Positions 8,107 through 16,774 of a DNA stretch of 64,000 nt are shown here, piece by piece (the first letter of the stretch is position 1; each line of letters begins with the position of its first letter). The translations under genes and the position numbers were made by a program. This DNA is from Brockia lithotrophica (GTDB lineage Bacteria; Bacillota; Bacilli; Thermicanales; DSM-22653), in the NCBI GenBank assembly GCA_003050565.1, contig PEBW01000001.1, forward strand, positions 62,001 through 126,000, read 5' to 3'. Below the pieces are notes generated by a model. It saw only the letters and a list, made by a program, of their open reading frames with translations. It did no database searches and was not told the origin of the DNA.

Positions 8107-9168
8107 TCACGTCCGGGCAATTTGTTGGTCGTAGCGCTCCAAATCCCGCGGCACCGCGTACATTCGGTACATCTCTTCGGCTTCCCGCTGCAACTCCTCG
8201 CGGAATTCCGTGGGTTCCAACACTTCGGCCTGTGCCCCGTACTGGAGGAGCCATCGGCGAATCTCGTTTGTCCCCAAGACTTCAAAGCGAAGGACGAGAG
8301 ATTCTCCGTCGTCCGCGAGGACGGTTTGCGAAGGATGCCACCGACGCTCGCGGACGTAGCGGGCGGCAGGAGGGAAAAAGCGCGCGACCACGCGAACCCT
8401 TTCGCGGTCGCGCTCGATCCTCCAGGATTCGTCAAAGTACTTCTCGGGATCGAAGGTGTCGGCATCGGGGGAGGAAAAGGGGCGGTCGGTGATCTCCGCA
8501 TGCCGAATCCGATCCAGGGCAAAGGTGCGCACTTCCCCGCGGAGATGGCAGTACGCGACGAGGTACCAGACGCCTTCGTAGTACCGGAGGTGGAAAGGTT
8601 CGACGTCGCGCTCCGTCTCCTCCCCGCGGTGCATGGTGTAGTAGCGCATGTGGACGATGCGCTTTTGGACGATCGCCTCCTGGAACAGGTCGAGGTACTT
8701 CGCCACCTGGTCGGCGTCTCCGCGCACGATGGGAAAGCCGAAGCTCACGGCTTCCTGAATGTCGGCATACCGCTGGACGCCCACCTCTTCCGGAAGGAGG
8801 TGCGGGAGCTTCTCCTGAAGCGTCCGAAGCGAGTCTCGGAAGACGTGCATCTCCAAGCTCTCGATAGACCGGAGGGCGAGGAGGAGGGCGATGGCCTCTC
8901 CTGCGGTGAGACGAGCCGCGGGAAACTTGGGCACCCACGTGGAATCCGTGAGGCGGTAGGTCTTGCGTCTGCGGTCGAACTCGATAGGCGCCTCCCAGTC
9001 GTCCCGAAGGAGTTCGAGGTCGCGGTAGAGCTGACGCTCCGAAGGCGGGCGGTCGAGGCCCACCGCGTCACGGTACGCTTCGGCGAGGGCCCGAATCGTC
9101 CAGCGCCTCCCTCCCCGACGCAGGGTCTCTACGAGGAACATGATGCGGTGCAGGCGATCGCGGCGCAC
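8107..9168 (-). CDS. WYL-domain transcriptional regulator
   Basis: A 353-residue DNA-binding protein with an N-terminal DeoR-type winged helix (about 1-70, RLHRIMFLVETLRRG and SERQLYRDLELL) and a central WYL domain (about 150-310) containing VWYLVAYC, followed by a C-terminal WCX-like region. WYL proteins sense nucleic acids or nucleotides in DNA-damage and phage-defence contexts, and others act as metabolic regulators. The start is the GTG at 9168, with AAAGGAGG 7 bases upstream. It is transcribed alone between a prepilin peptidase gene and a lipoprotein gene; no defence genes flank it, so its target cannot be deduced here. Confidence 0.9.
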   Translation of the reverse strand: MRRDRLHRIMFLVETLRRGGRRWTIRALAEAYRDAVGLDRPPSERQLYRDLELLRDDWEAPIEFDRRRKTYRLTDSTWVPKFPAARLTAGEAIALLLALRSIESLEMHVFRDSLRTLQEKLPHLLPEEVGVQRYADIQEAVSFGFPIVRGDADQVAKYLDLFQEAIVQKRIVHMRYYTMHRGEETERDVEPFHLRYYEGVWYLVAYCHLRGEVRTFALDRIRHAEITDRPFSSPDADTFDPEKYFDESWRIERDRERVRVVARFFPPAARYVRERRWHPSQTVLADDGESLVLRFEVLGTNEIRRWLLQYGAQAEVLEPTEFREELQREAEEMYRMYAVPRDLERYDQQIART

Positions 9169-9275
9169 GCGCAACCCTCCTTTCGCTTCTGGATTCCCTC
9201 GGGAAGGCGTCACCGAATCGGGGGATCGCAGCCCGTGTGCGCTTCTTCGTCTATCTCAAAGCGCTCGCATCCGCT

Positions 9276-10178
9276 CTATCTCCCTACGAAGAGCCTCCCG
9301 TACCACTCCCCGAGGGCCCCCCCGTACAAAAACCACACCCACGCGGCGGCGGCGAGGAAGGGCCCAAAGGGGATGGGGTCTTTCCGCGTCCTCTTTCCCA
9401 TGGCGAGGAGGGGGAGGGCGTAGAGGAGACCCATGAGGGAAGCGAGCAGGATCACGGGCAAAATTCCCCCGGGGCCGAAAAAGCCACCGAGAACCGCGGC
9501 AAAGACCACGTCGCCGAAGCCGAGCCCTCCGCGGCTTACGAGGTACACGAGGAAAAAAGCGAGGGAAAAGGCCAGAGAGCCCAGAAGCGCCGCAGGGAAC
9601 GAACTCGGGTCGGCGGCCGCGCGGTACGCATACGTCGCCAAGAGCGCGTAGCCGCTCAGGCGAAAGGGGATCCGCATCTCCCAAATGTCCGTAAGGGTCA
9701 CGGCGGTCACCACGCCCGCGAGGAGAATCCCTCCGAGGGCTTCCGCCCACCACGAAGGCCAAAGCCGGAGAAAATCCTCCGGACTAAACTTCGCGAGATA
9801 TGCGACCGGGGTCACGCCGTGCGCATCGGCAACCCGAGCGAGTTCGTGCCAGGCGAGCCAGAGGATGAGAAGGAGGGTGAGGGACTCTCCGAAAGGGTAA
9901 AGCGGGGAAATGCGGACGCCGCAGTAGCGGCACCGCCCGCCTTGCAGGACGTAACTCGCGAGGGGGACGAGGTCGCGGGCGGAGAGGGGGTGCCCGCACA
10001 CGGGACAGCGGGATCGGGAAGAGAGGAGGCTGGTACCTTCCAAGATCCGCCGCGCAGACGCGGTGAAAAACGACCCCAACGCGAGCCCCAACCCGACGAG
10101 AAAGAGAAAAACAACTCCCCACGACGCGACGACCACGGCCCAACCCCCTGCGCTCCTGCGATTTCGCGCTCTGTACAC
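9276..10178 (-). CDS. Prepilin peptidase (type IV leader peptidase, A24 family)
   Basis: Polytopic membrane aspartyl protease that cleaves and N-methylates type IV pilin-like precursors. The 300-residue product has the N-terminal methylase domain with four zinc cysteines (C58, C61, C83, C86; CPVC...CRYC) and the A24 peptidase core with both catalytic aspartates, TDIWEMRIP (D164) and GFGD (D223), plus about seven hydrophobic segments. Bacillales use it for competence pseudopilins (ComC). The GTG at 10178 begins one base after the mqnC stop, so the two are probably translationally coupled; a second GTG at 10136 is possible. No pilin or assembly genes are nearby. Confidence 0.92.
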   Translation of the reverse strand: MYRARNRRSAGGWAVVVASWGVVFLFLVGLGLALGSFFTASARRILEGTSLLSSRSRCPVCGHPLSARDLVPLASYVLQGGRCRYCGVRISPLYPFGESLTLLLILWLAWHELARVADAHGVTPVAYLAKFSPEDFLRLWPSWWAEALGGILLAGVVTAVTLTDIWEMRIPFRLSGYALLATYAYRAAADPSSFPAALLGSLAFSLAFFLVYLVSRGGLGFGDVVFAAVLGGFFGPGGILPVILLASLMGLLYALPLLAMGKRTRKDPIPFGPFLAAAAWVWFLYGGALGEWYGRLFVGR

Positions 10179-10179
10179 C

Positions 10180-11370
10180 CTACGGCTTTCGGGATTGGTA
10201 GACGAAGTCGCGCTCCGCGTACTCCCCGGGAGAAAAGACGCGGAGGATTTCGTAAAACGTGTTGCGCTGTGCGGGCAGACGCCCTGCGCTCCGGATGAGG
10301 TCGATGAGGTAGTTCGTCGTCACGGCGTGCACGGTGCCGGCGGCGGAAACGACGTTTTCCTCCATCATCGTCGACCCCATGTCGTTGATCCCGTACTCGA
10401 GGGAAAGGACGCCGACTTCCGGCCCCATCGTCACCCAGGACGCCTGGAAGTTGGGAATGTTGTCCAAAGCGAGGCGGGCGACGGCGACGTGCTTGAGGTA
10501 CTCTTCCGGGGGAACCCGGGAGCCGTACCCGAGCAGGGCGAGGCGCGTGTGTTCCGGTTGGAACGTCCAAAGGATGAAGGCGAGGTATCCCGTAAAGCCG
10601 CGGGCGCGGGCGCGGTCCTGGGAGGCGCGAAGGCGGAGGAGGTGCAGGGCGCGTTCCTCCAGAGACTCCCCGAGGCCGATGACCATCGTGGCCGTCGTGT
10701 GCAGTCCCACTTCGTGGGCCGCTTCCATGGTCTCGACCCACAGACGCCAAGACCCCTTCTTCCGGCTGACGAAGAGGCGCGTCCGGTCGTCGAGGATCTC
10801 CGCTCCGGCCCCCGGAAGGGAATCGAGACCTGCGGCCTTCAACCGCCGCAGGACCTCGCGGACGGAAAGGCCGTCCAGCTCCGCCATCCGCCGCACCTCG
10901 GCTACGGAGAGGGAGTGGAGGTGCACGTTCGGGTAGTGCCTCTTGATGGTTCGCAGGAGGTCCTCGTAGAAGGCGAGACCGAGGTCGGGGTGCGTTCCCC
11001 CCTGCATGAGCACTTCCGTTCCCCCTACGTCGACGAGCTCCCGCACCTTCTCGAGGATTTCTTCGCGCGTGAGCACGTAGGCTTCCGGGTGGCCCTTAGG
11101 GCGTGCAAAGGCGCAAAACAAGCAGTGGGTGTCGCAGACGTTGGCGTAGTTGATGTTCCGTCCGACGACAAACGTCGTGAGGGGGAACTCGGGGTGAAGG
11201 CGGAGCATCATCCGATGGGCGGCGCGCCCGATTTTCTCCACTTCGTCCGATTCGAGGAGGCGGACGATGTCCTCCAGCTCCAACCTTTCTCCGCGAAACG
11301 GCTTCTCCAAGATCCCGTCGATCGCACCCACGTGCAGTCCCCCCAAACCGACCGATCTGGGCCGACGCAT
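10180..11370 (-). CDS. mqnC: Cyclic dehypoxanthinyl futalosine synthase (radical SAM)
   Basis: Radical SAM enzyme of the futalosine route to menaquinone, which cyclises dehypoxanthine futalosine. The 396-residue product has the cluster motif CDTHCLFC (C79, C83, C86) after NINYANV, the MqnC-like MQGGTHPDLGLAFYEDLL segment and a C-terminal domain with ASWVTMGPEVG and NDMGSTMMEENV. MqnC is distinguished from its MqnE relative by these C-terminal blocks. I chose the ATG at 11370, with AAAAAGG 8 bases upstream; the frame extends to 11409. Its presence implies menaquinone synthesis by the futalosine rather than the o-succinylbenzoate pathway; other mqn genes are not in the window. Confidence 0.93.
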   Translation of the reverse strand: MRRPRSVGLGGLHVGAIDGILEKPFRGERLELEDIVRLLESDEVEKIGRAAHRMMLRLHPEFPLTTFVVGRNINYANVCDTHCLFCAFARPKGHPEAYVLTREEILEKVRELVDVGGTEVLMQGGTHPDLGLAFYEDLLRTIKRHYPNVHLHSLSVAEVRRMAELDGLSVREVLRRLKAAGLDSLPGAGAEILDDRTRLFVSRKKGSWRLWVETMEAAHEVGLHTTATMVIGLGESLEERALHLLRLRASQDRARARGFTGYLAFILWTFQPEHTRLALLGYGSRVPPEEYLKHVAVARLALDNIPNFQASWVTMGPEVGVLSLEYGINDMGSTMMEENVVSAAGTVHAVTTNYLIDLIRSAGRLPAQRNTFYEILRVFSPGEYAERDFVYQSRKP

Positions 11371-11440
11371 GTCTACGGCCTTTTTTCTTCCTTTAGCTCC
11401 GGCCAACACGCGAGCGGAGACGAGCGGAGAAAGGAACCTT

Positions 11441-12373
11441 TTAGCGTCGCCGCCTGCGGTTTCGCCCCTTCACGTGGTAGACGTCGGCATACGAGCGAAT
11501 CCGCTCGATGAGCCGGTACACCTTACCCGCCTCGATGTCGCTCGCGCCGAGGAGGTAGTTGTCCAAAAGGTCCTGGGGCGAGAGGTTCGACGTGAAGAGG
11601 ATGGGCCGGCCCGCCTGCGTGCGACCCTGGAGAAGGGGCATGAGGATCTCGTCGCGCACCCACGCTGTGGCGTTCTCCGCACCGATGTCGTCGAGGATGA
11701 GGAGGTCGGCTTGGACGAGTTCGGCAAGCTTCGGGAGGAATTCCCCACCGTCGAGGGAGGCGCGCAGCTCGAGGACGAGGCTTGGGACGTACACGAAGTA
11801 CACGGAGTGCCCACGTTCTACGAGCTCGTTCGCCACGCACGCGGCGATAAAGCTCTTCCCCACGCCGAACGTCCCGTACAGGTAGATCCCGCGCGTCCGA
11901 GGGAAGGACTCTACGAACCTGCGTGCGGCCATGAGCGCCTCGCGGTTGTCCTCGTCTTCCTCGGCGTCGGAAAAGCGCACCGCGCGGAACTCCTCGGGCA
12001 CGCCGAGAAGGCGAAAGAGACGCCTGCGCCGTTCGGCGTCTGTCGCCTTGTGCCACTCGGCGCATGGCTCGTAGCGGAAGAAGAAGCGGCCATCTTCCCG
12101 CGTGGGTACGGCGCGGTACCCTTTCAGGCGATGGGGACAGCGCTCCAAGCCCGGACAGGCGGCGCAGGCGGACTCCTCTTCGAGCCACGTCCACCACTCC
12201 GAAGACGCGGCGAGAACCTCGGCGTCATCGAGCTCAAGGCGCTCCGTCCAACGCCGCACTTCTGGATGCCGAAGGAGCTCCCGATCGCGCTCCGCGGCGT
12301 CGCCCAAGCGGCGCACGAGCTCGGGGTGACGGGCCAGGATCTGCGACAGCGGGGTCATCCCCACGTTCAGCAC
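11441..12373 (-). CDS. dnaI: Primosomal protein DnaI, helicase loader
   Basis: AAA+ ATPase that, with DnaB and DnaD, loads the replicative helicase at oriC and at restarted forks. The 310-residue product has the helicase-binding N-terminal domain with a zinc site (C70, C73, C79 and H81 or C104/H108), then the ATPase: Walker A GTFGVGKS (167-174), Walker B LLILDDIG and sensor 1 TSNLSP. The last residues are a basic RNRRRRR tail. It follows dnaB by 39 bases, as in Bacillus. Possible starts are the GTG at 12373, a GTG at 12364 and the ATG at 12358; upstream GGGGG favours 12364 by spacing, so the N-terminus is uncertain by five residues. Confidence 0.95.
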   Translation of the reverse strand: MLNVGMTPLSQILARHPELVRRLGDAAERDRELLRHPEVRRWTERLELDDAEVLAASSEWWTWLEEESACAACPGLERCPHRLKGYRAVPTREDGRFFFRYEPCAEWHKATDAERRRRLFRLLGVPEEFRAVRFSDAEEDEDNREALMAARRFVESFPRTRGIYLYGTFGVGKSFIAACVANELVERGHSVYFVYVPSLVLELRASLDGGEFLPKLAELVQADLLILDDIGAENATAWVRDEILMPLLQGRTQAGRPILFTSNLSPQDLLDNYLLGASDIEAGKVYRLIERIRSYADVYHVKGRNRRRRR

Positions 12374-12412
12374 CCCCAGACAGGAAAACCGTCCCGCGTT
12401 CGCGCCGCGGAC

Positions 12413-13630
12413 CTAGGTTTCCTCGGGAAAACGTTCGATGGCGACGGCTTCTGGCGGCGAGGGATCTTCCCCCAAGACGTCCTCCAGGCGGATGTACGCG
12501 GGGATCCGGACCGGACTTCGCCCGCGCCCGCCTCGGTCCCGCATCCCGCGGGACCGGCCCTCCGAATCGGAGGGGCCTGCCCGGCTCTGTCCGTCGGGGC
12601 TCGCACCGCCGACGCCCGATGCAGTCCTCGTCGTCCGGCGCTTCCGATGGTAGCGGCGGAGAAAGGCGAGGGTTTCCTCCGCCGTGCGGAGTCCCTGGCG
12701 GGCAAAAGTCGCGGCTACCTTTTCCGTAAAGGCGCGGGGAAATGTCTTGTCCTTGACGAGGAGGACGTAGTCGATGAGCACGTTGGCGACTTCGGGAGGC
12801 AGGCGGTACACGTACAGGAGGTCATCCACGAGCCGCCGGTCCGCGGGCGACAATTCGGGCACCCCTTGGTAGTGCCGCAGGAGGTCGTACGGGGAGAGGG
12901 TCTTGAAGTTCGCCAACACCTCCTCCACGCTTCGAGGCACGAAAGTGATCCCGCCGTCGGGCGCGGGTTCCCCGGACTCCCCTCGGGATTCATCGGCCGA
13001 TAGTCCCCGAGGCCCGGAAGTCTCCGGCAAAACTTCGAGGAGGTGGAGGGAAGCCGGTTCGGTGGGATGGGAAACCGCCCTTTCGCCTCCACCTCGGCCG
13101 CGTCCTTGACCCCTCCTTTTGCCAAACGCCTGCAGCGCTTCGAAGAGGTTGCGGAGGTCGTACTCGGGGTACGCCTCGCCAAACGACGCCGTAACCTCGC
13201 GGCCGAGGTTCTGCGGTTCGGAGGAAAGGTCGAGGGAGCGAAATACGGCGCGAAAACGCTCCTCGCCCACGGCGCGCCGGAGGAGGGCGGGCAAGACGTC
13301 ACTCGCCAAAAACTCGCGGGGCACGAGGGGAGGGAGGAGGAAGTACACGTGGCCCTCCGGTTCCCGGACAAAGGTCCGCAAAAGGCCCACCCCTTCCAGT
13401 CGCCGCCTCGCCCGGAGGAACTCCGCTTCCGCAAGCTGAAGGTGCGCGAGGAGCTCGGCGTGCTCCATCTCCTCCCCCTCGGCCAAGTGCGTCCAAAAGA
13501 GGTACAAAGTGAAGGCCTCCGCCCCGAGAAAGGGAACGTACAGCTGAAGGAGGTTGCGAAGGTCCTCTCCTCCCAAGGGTCGCTGGCGCACGACGACAAA
13601 CGGGGTCGGAGCGACGCGGGTTTCCGCCAC
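12413..13630 (-). CDS. dnaB: Replication initiation / helicase loading protein DnaB
   Basis: Gram-positive DnaB, a membrane-associated helicase co-loader unrelated to E. coli DnaB helicase. The 405-residue product has the N-terminal winged-helix DDBH1 region (about 20-190, LLQLYVPFLGAEAFTLYLF), a DDBH2 region (about 265-350, LSPYDLLRHYQGVPELSPADRR) and a basic C-terminus. Two low-complexity Gly/Ser/Arg/Pro linkers (about 180-235 and 350-390) are longer than in Bacillus. The start is the GTG at 13630, preceded by AAAAGGAGG. It lies 16 bases after nrdR and before dnaI, the conserved nrdR-dnaB-dnaI operon. Confidence 0.93.
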   Translation of the reverse strand: MAETRVAPTPFVVVRQRPLGGEDLRNLLQLYVPFLGAEAFTLYLFWTHLAEGEEMEHAELLAHLQLAEAEFLRARRRLEGVGLLRTFVREPEGHVYFLLPPLVPREFLASDVLPALLRRAVGEERFRAVFRSLDLSSEPQNLGREVTASFGEAYPEYDLRNLFEALQAFGKRRGQGRGRGGGERAVSHPTEPASLHLLEVLPETSGPRGLSADESRGESGEPAPDGGITFVPRSVEEVLANFKTLSPYDLLRHYQGVPELSPADRRLVDDLLYVYRLPPEVANVLIDYVLLVKDKTFPRAFTEKVAATFARQGLRTAEETLAFLRRYHRKRRTTRTASGVGGASPDGQSRAGPSDSEGRSRGMRDRGGRGRSPVRIPAYIRLEDVLGEDPSPPEAVAIERFPEET

Positions 13631-13646
13631 CGGTCCCCCCCTCCTT

Positions 13647-14117
13647 TTAGGCGTCCTGGCAGATATCGCGCCCCAGAAGGTTGCGAAGTTCTTCGAGAAA
13701 TTCGTGCAGAGTTTCGAACTTCCGGTACACGCTGGCAAAGCGGATGTAGGCCACGAAATCCACGTCCTTCAGGTGGCGCAGGACTTCCTCGCCGATGCGT
13801 TCGCTCGAGACTTCCCGCAACCCTTCCTGTAAAAAGCGCTGCTTGACCTTTTCGACGATCTCTTCTAAGGTATCTTCGGGAATGGGGCGCTTGGCCGCCG
13901 CCCGCTGCAGGCCGCGCAAGATCTTGTTGTCGTCGAATTCCTCGCGGCTTCCGTCGCGCTTGACGACGCGCGGAAGCGTAAGGGCGGCCGTCTCCAACGT
14001 GAGAAACGTACGGCCGCACTGCTTGCACCGCCGTTTGCGACGAATTTGGGCACCGTCCGGAGAATGCCGCGTTTCGAGAACCTCGGTATCCGCGTAACCG
14101 CAAAAGGGACAACGCAA
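13647..14117 (-). CDS. nrdR: Transcriptional repressor NrdR
   Basis: ATP/dATP-sensing repressor of ribonucleotide reductase genes. The 156-residue product has the N-terminal zinc ribbon MRCPFCG...CKQCG (C3, C6, C31, C34) and an ATP-cone domain (about 49-139) beginning with VVKRDGSREEFDDNKILRGL. Length is standard. First gene of nrdR-dnaB-dnaI, transcribed from an extended -10 promoter at 14180-14188. No ribonucleotide reductase gene is in the window. Confidence 0.97.
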   Translation of the reverse strand: MRCPFCGYADTEVLETRHSPDGAQIRRKRRCKQCGRTFLTLETAALTLPRVVKRDGSREEFDDNKILRGLQRAAAKRPIPEDTLEEIVEKVKQRFLQEGLREVSSERIGEEVLRHLKDVDFVAYIRFASVYRKFETLHEFLEELRNLLGRDICQDA

Positions 14118-14179
14118 GTGAGGCCTTCCTCCCTTGCCCTTCTGGTCCGTTCGGACCCTCCACCTTACGCCTTGGCGGC

Positions 14180-14188
14180 ATTATACCA
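14180..14188 (-). promoter_or_regulatory. Extended -10 promoter of nrdR-dnaB-dnaI
   Basis: Minus-strand TGGTATAAT, consensus -10 with TGn extension and no recognisable -35, identical to the pheS element. It lies about 60 bases before the nrdR ATG and back-to-back with the thrS promoter. Confidence 0.6.
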
Positions 14189-14228
14189 CACGGGGAAGCG
14201 TCCTTCCGGTCCCGGGGATTTCCTCGCC

Positions 14229-14257
14229 TTGACTCCCCAAGGACAACGTGCTACATT
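14229..14257 (+). promoter_or_regulatory. Sigma-A promoter of thrS
   Basis: TTGACT (14229-14234), a 17-base spacer, then TACATT (14252-14257), with TG at the extended -10 position. Transcription would begin near 14264, about 490 bases before the thrS ATG, which fits a long regulatory leader. Confidence 0.65.
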
Positions 14258-14352
14258 GCCCTCAAGACAAAGATCGCCGGTAGGCCAGCCACCGCCCGCG
14301 CCGCGGGACAAGGCGTTTTCTAGGCCCCTTTTCCAGGACAAAGTTTTGGAAA

Positions 14353-14714
14353 GCGATGAGGAGGACGCGAGGGCGGAGTCCGGGCATCCAGAGAGGTGGG
14401 CCCTTGGCTGCGAGGCCCACCTGCATCCGTTCCGTCCTTACCCCCTCCGAGCGCCTCGGCGAAAAACGCCCGGGTTTTCGCCTTTGCCTGTAGGGGTCCG
14501 GGGGTTTGGGTAGCCGAGGACGGGTGCGCCCGTTAGCGCGCAAGAGTGCCCGGAGGCTCCGAAATCGGGGTTCCCCTCCCATTCTCTGCGGAGCGCCCGC
14601 GGGAGGGCGAACCCACCTTTCGCGCGGGAAAGTGCGTTCTTCCGCAGCGGGTTCCGGGAACGAGGGTGGTACCACGGGTTTCCTACGCCCGTCCCTTGGG
14701 GGACGGGCGTTTTT
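14353..14714 (+). promoter_or_regulatory. T-box leader of thrS with intrinsic terminator
   Basis: A tRNA-sensing attenuator. Stem I begins near 14353 with GATGAGGAGGACG and includes the distal block CCAGAGAGGTGGGC...TTGGCTG (about 14389-14410). The T-box sequence AGGGTGGTACCACG is at 14663-14676 and overlaps the antiterminator. The terminator is CGCCCGTCCC/GGGACGGGCG followed by TTTTT (14686-14714). Uncharged tRNA-Thr should stabilise the antiterminator and allow thrS transcription. An ACC at 14440-14442, on the 3' side of stem I, is the best threonine specifier candidate, though the following base is a C and not the usual purine. Together with the thrS promoter this accounts for the 638-base gap 14118-14755. 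Confidence 0.9.
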
Positions 14715-14755
14715 GCATCTTTGGCCAAATCCGCGCACCAGGAGGAGGTACGCCC

Positions 14756-16705
14756 ATGGCCGACGTGCTGCTCCCCGACGGACGCTCCCTCGACGTCCCC
14801 GAGGGTGCAACCGCGTTGGATGTCGCCAAGCTCATCTCCCCGTCCCTCGCCAAAAAGGCGGTCGCCGCCGAAGTAGAAGGCCGCCTCGTCGACCTCACGA
14901 CGCCCGTCCCTGCGGGGGCCCGGGTGCGGATCATCACCTGGAACGACCCCGAAGGCCTCGAGGTCCTCCGGCACACGGCAGCCCACGTACTCGCCCAGGC
15001 CCTGCTTCGCCTGTATCCGGGGACAAAACTCGCTGTAGGCCCTGCGACGGAGGACGGGTTTTTCTACGACGTAGAACCCCCGACACCCCTCTCCGCCGAA
15101 GACCTCCCACGCATCGAGGCGGAGATGCGCCGCATCGTCGCGGAAAATCTCCCCATCCGCCGGCGGGAAGTCTCCCGAGAAGAAGCGGAGGCGATCTTCC
15201 GCGGGCGCGGCGAGACGTACAAGCTCGAACTCCTCTGGGACATCCCGGAGGGAGAGACGATCTCCGTCTACGAACAGGGCGAGTTCGTCGACCTGTGTCG
15301 TGGCCCCCACCTCCCGTCCACCGGGCGGCTCGGGGCGTTTAAGCTCTTGTCTGTCTCGGGAGCGTACTTCCGCGGCGACCCCAAGAACCCCATGCTCACC
15401 CGCATCACGGGAACGGCGTACCCCACGGAGGAGGAATTGGAGCGCCACCTCAAGCGGCTCGAGGAAATGCGGGAACGCGACCACCGAAAGCTAGGCCGCG
15501 AACTCAGGTACTTCACGTTTAGTCCCGAAGTGGGACAGGGGCTTCCCCTCTGGCTCCCGAACGGGGCCACCGTGCGTCGGATCGTGGAGCGCTACATCGT
15601 GGACAAGGAGTTGGAACGGGGCTACCTCCACGTGTACACTCCCGTCCTCGCGAACACCGAGCTTTACAAAATCTCCGGCCACTGGGACCACTACCACGAA
15701 AACATGTACCCGCCCATGGTGATCGACCACGAGGAACTCGTGCTTCGGCCCATGAACTGCCCCCACCACATGATGGTCTACAAGAGCGAGACGCGAAGCT
15801 ACCGCGACCTCCCCCTCCGCATCGCCGAACTCGGGATGATGTTTCGCTACGAAGCCTCGGGTGCGCTCACCGGTCTCCACCGCGTCCGCGGCATGACGCT
15901 CAACGACGCGCACATCTTCGTCACTCCCGAGCAAATCGAAGAAGAAATCCGCGGGGTGGTCGAACTCATCCTCGAGGTGTACCGCGACTTTGGGATCCGG
16001 GACTACTGGTTCCGCCTTTCCCTGCGCGATCCGGCGGATAAAGAGAGTTTCGTGGACAACGACGCGATGTGGGAAATCGCCGAAGCCCACCTTAGACGCG
16101 CCCTCGATTCCCTCGGGCTTCCCTACCGCGAGGCCGTCGGCGAGGCGGCGTTTTACGGGCCGAAGCTCGACGTCCAGGTCCAAACGGCCACGGGCAAGGA
16201 CGAGACGCTTTCCACGGTTCAGGTGGACTTCTACCTCCCGGAGCGCTTCGCCCTCGAATACGTCGGCCCGGACGGTGCCCCTCACCGTCCCGTGGTGATC
16301 CATCGTGGGGTCGTGGGGACGATGGAGCGCTTCGTCGCCTTCCTCCTCGAGTACACGAAGGGCGCAATGCCCCTCTGGCTGGCCCCAATCCAGGTCGCCG
16401 TCCTCACGCTCACGGATGCGGAAGTCCCTTACGCCCGCGAAGTAGACGGCCGACTCCGCCGCGCGGGCATCCGAACCAAGCTCGACGTGCGCAACGAAAA
16501 GCTCGGGTACAAGATCCGCGAGGCCGAGGTGGAAAAGATCCCCTACATCCTCGTGGTCGGCAAAAAGGAAGCGGAAACGGGAACCGTCGCCGTCCGCAGG
16601 CGCGGTCGCATCGACGAAGGCGTGCACTCCCTCGACGCCTTCCTCGCGCGCCTCGTAGCGGAGGTCGCCGCGCGCGGCGGGTCCGAACTCGCACCGGAAA
16701 AGTAA
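14756..16705 (+). CDS. thrS: Threonyl-tRNA synthetase
   Basis: Class II synthetase charging tRNA-Thr. The 649-residue product has, in order, the TGS domain (1-60, [17 protein letters not shown]), the editing domain (about 65-225, with [10 protein letters not shown]), the catalytic core (zinc ligand Cys in [10 protein letters not shown], motif 2 in [20 protein letters not shown], motif 3 in [14 protein letters not shown]) and the anticodon-binding domain (about 540-640). The true start is the ATG at 14756, with GGAGGAGG 7 bases upstream; the open frame to 14546 runs through the T-box leader and is not coding. Expression is controlled by the leader. Confidence 0.98.
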   Translation: MADVLLPDGRSLDVPEGATALDVAKLISPSLAKKAVAAEVEGRLVDLTTPVPAGARVRIITWNDPEGLEVLRHTAAHVLAQALLRLYPGTKLAVGPATEDGFFYDVEPPTPLSAEDLPRIEAEMRRIVAENLPIRRREVSREEAEAIFRGRGETYKLELLWDIPEGETISVYEQGEFVDLCRGPHLPSTGRLGAFKLLSVSGAYFRGDPKNPMLTRITGTAYPTEEELERHLKRLEEMRERDHRKLGRELRYFTFSPEVGQGLPLWLPNGATVRRIVERYIVDKELERGYLHVYTPVLANTELYKISGHWDHYHENMYPPMVIDHEELVLRPMNCPHHMMVYKSETRSYRDLPLRIAELGMMFRYEASGALTGLHRVRGMTLNDAHIFVTPEQIEEEIRGVVELILEVYRDFGIRDYWFRLSLRDPADKESFVDNDAMWEIAEAHLRRALDSLGLPYREAVGEAAFYGPKLDVQVQTATGKDETLSTVQVDFYLPERFALEYVGPDGAPHRPVVIHRGVVGTMERFVAFLLEYTKGAMPLWLAPIQVAVLTLTDAEVPYAREVDGRLRRAGIRTKLDVRNEKLGYKIREAEVEKIPYILVVGKKEAETGTVAVRRRGRIDEGVHSLDAFLARLVAEVAARGGSELAPEK

Positions 16706-16729
16706 AACGGGACGATCCCCGCACTGCGG

Positions 16730-16774
16730 AAGACGCCCCTCAGGACGTTTCCTTCGGCGCCTGAGGGGCGTCTT
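16730..16774. terminator. Long perfect hairpin between convergent thrS and radical SAM gene
   Basis: Fifteen-base perfect arms AAGACGCCCCTCAGG (16730-16744) and their complement (16760-16774) enclose a 15-base loop. It begins 24 bases after the thrS stop and covers the last 35 bases of the converging radical SAM gene. No T run follows on either strand, so it is either an atypical bidirectional terminator or an RNA-stabilising structure. Confidence 0.6.

Noticed and set aside
8107-9168. WYL regulator as part of a phage-defence island
   Set aside because: Neighbours are a lipoprotein, a prepilin peptidase and a menaquinone gene; no nuclease, helicase or methylase module is present.
14546-14755. 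N-terminal extension of thrS by 70 codons
   Set aside because: The stretch contains the T-box sequence and terminator of the leader; the ATG at 14756 has an ideal ribosome-binding site and starts the TGS domain.
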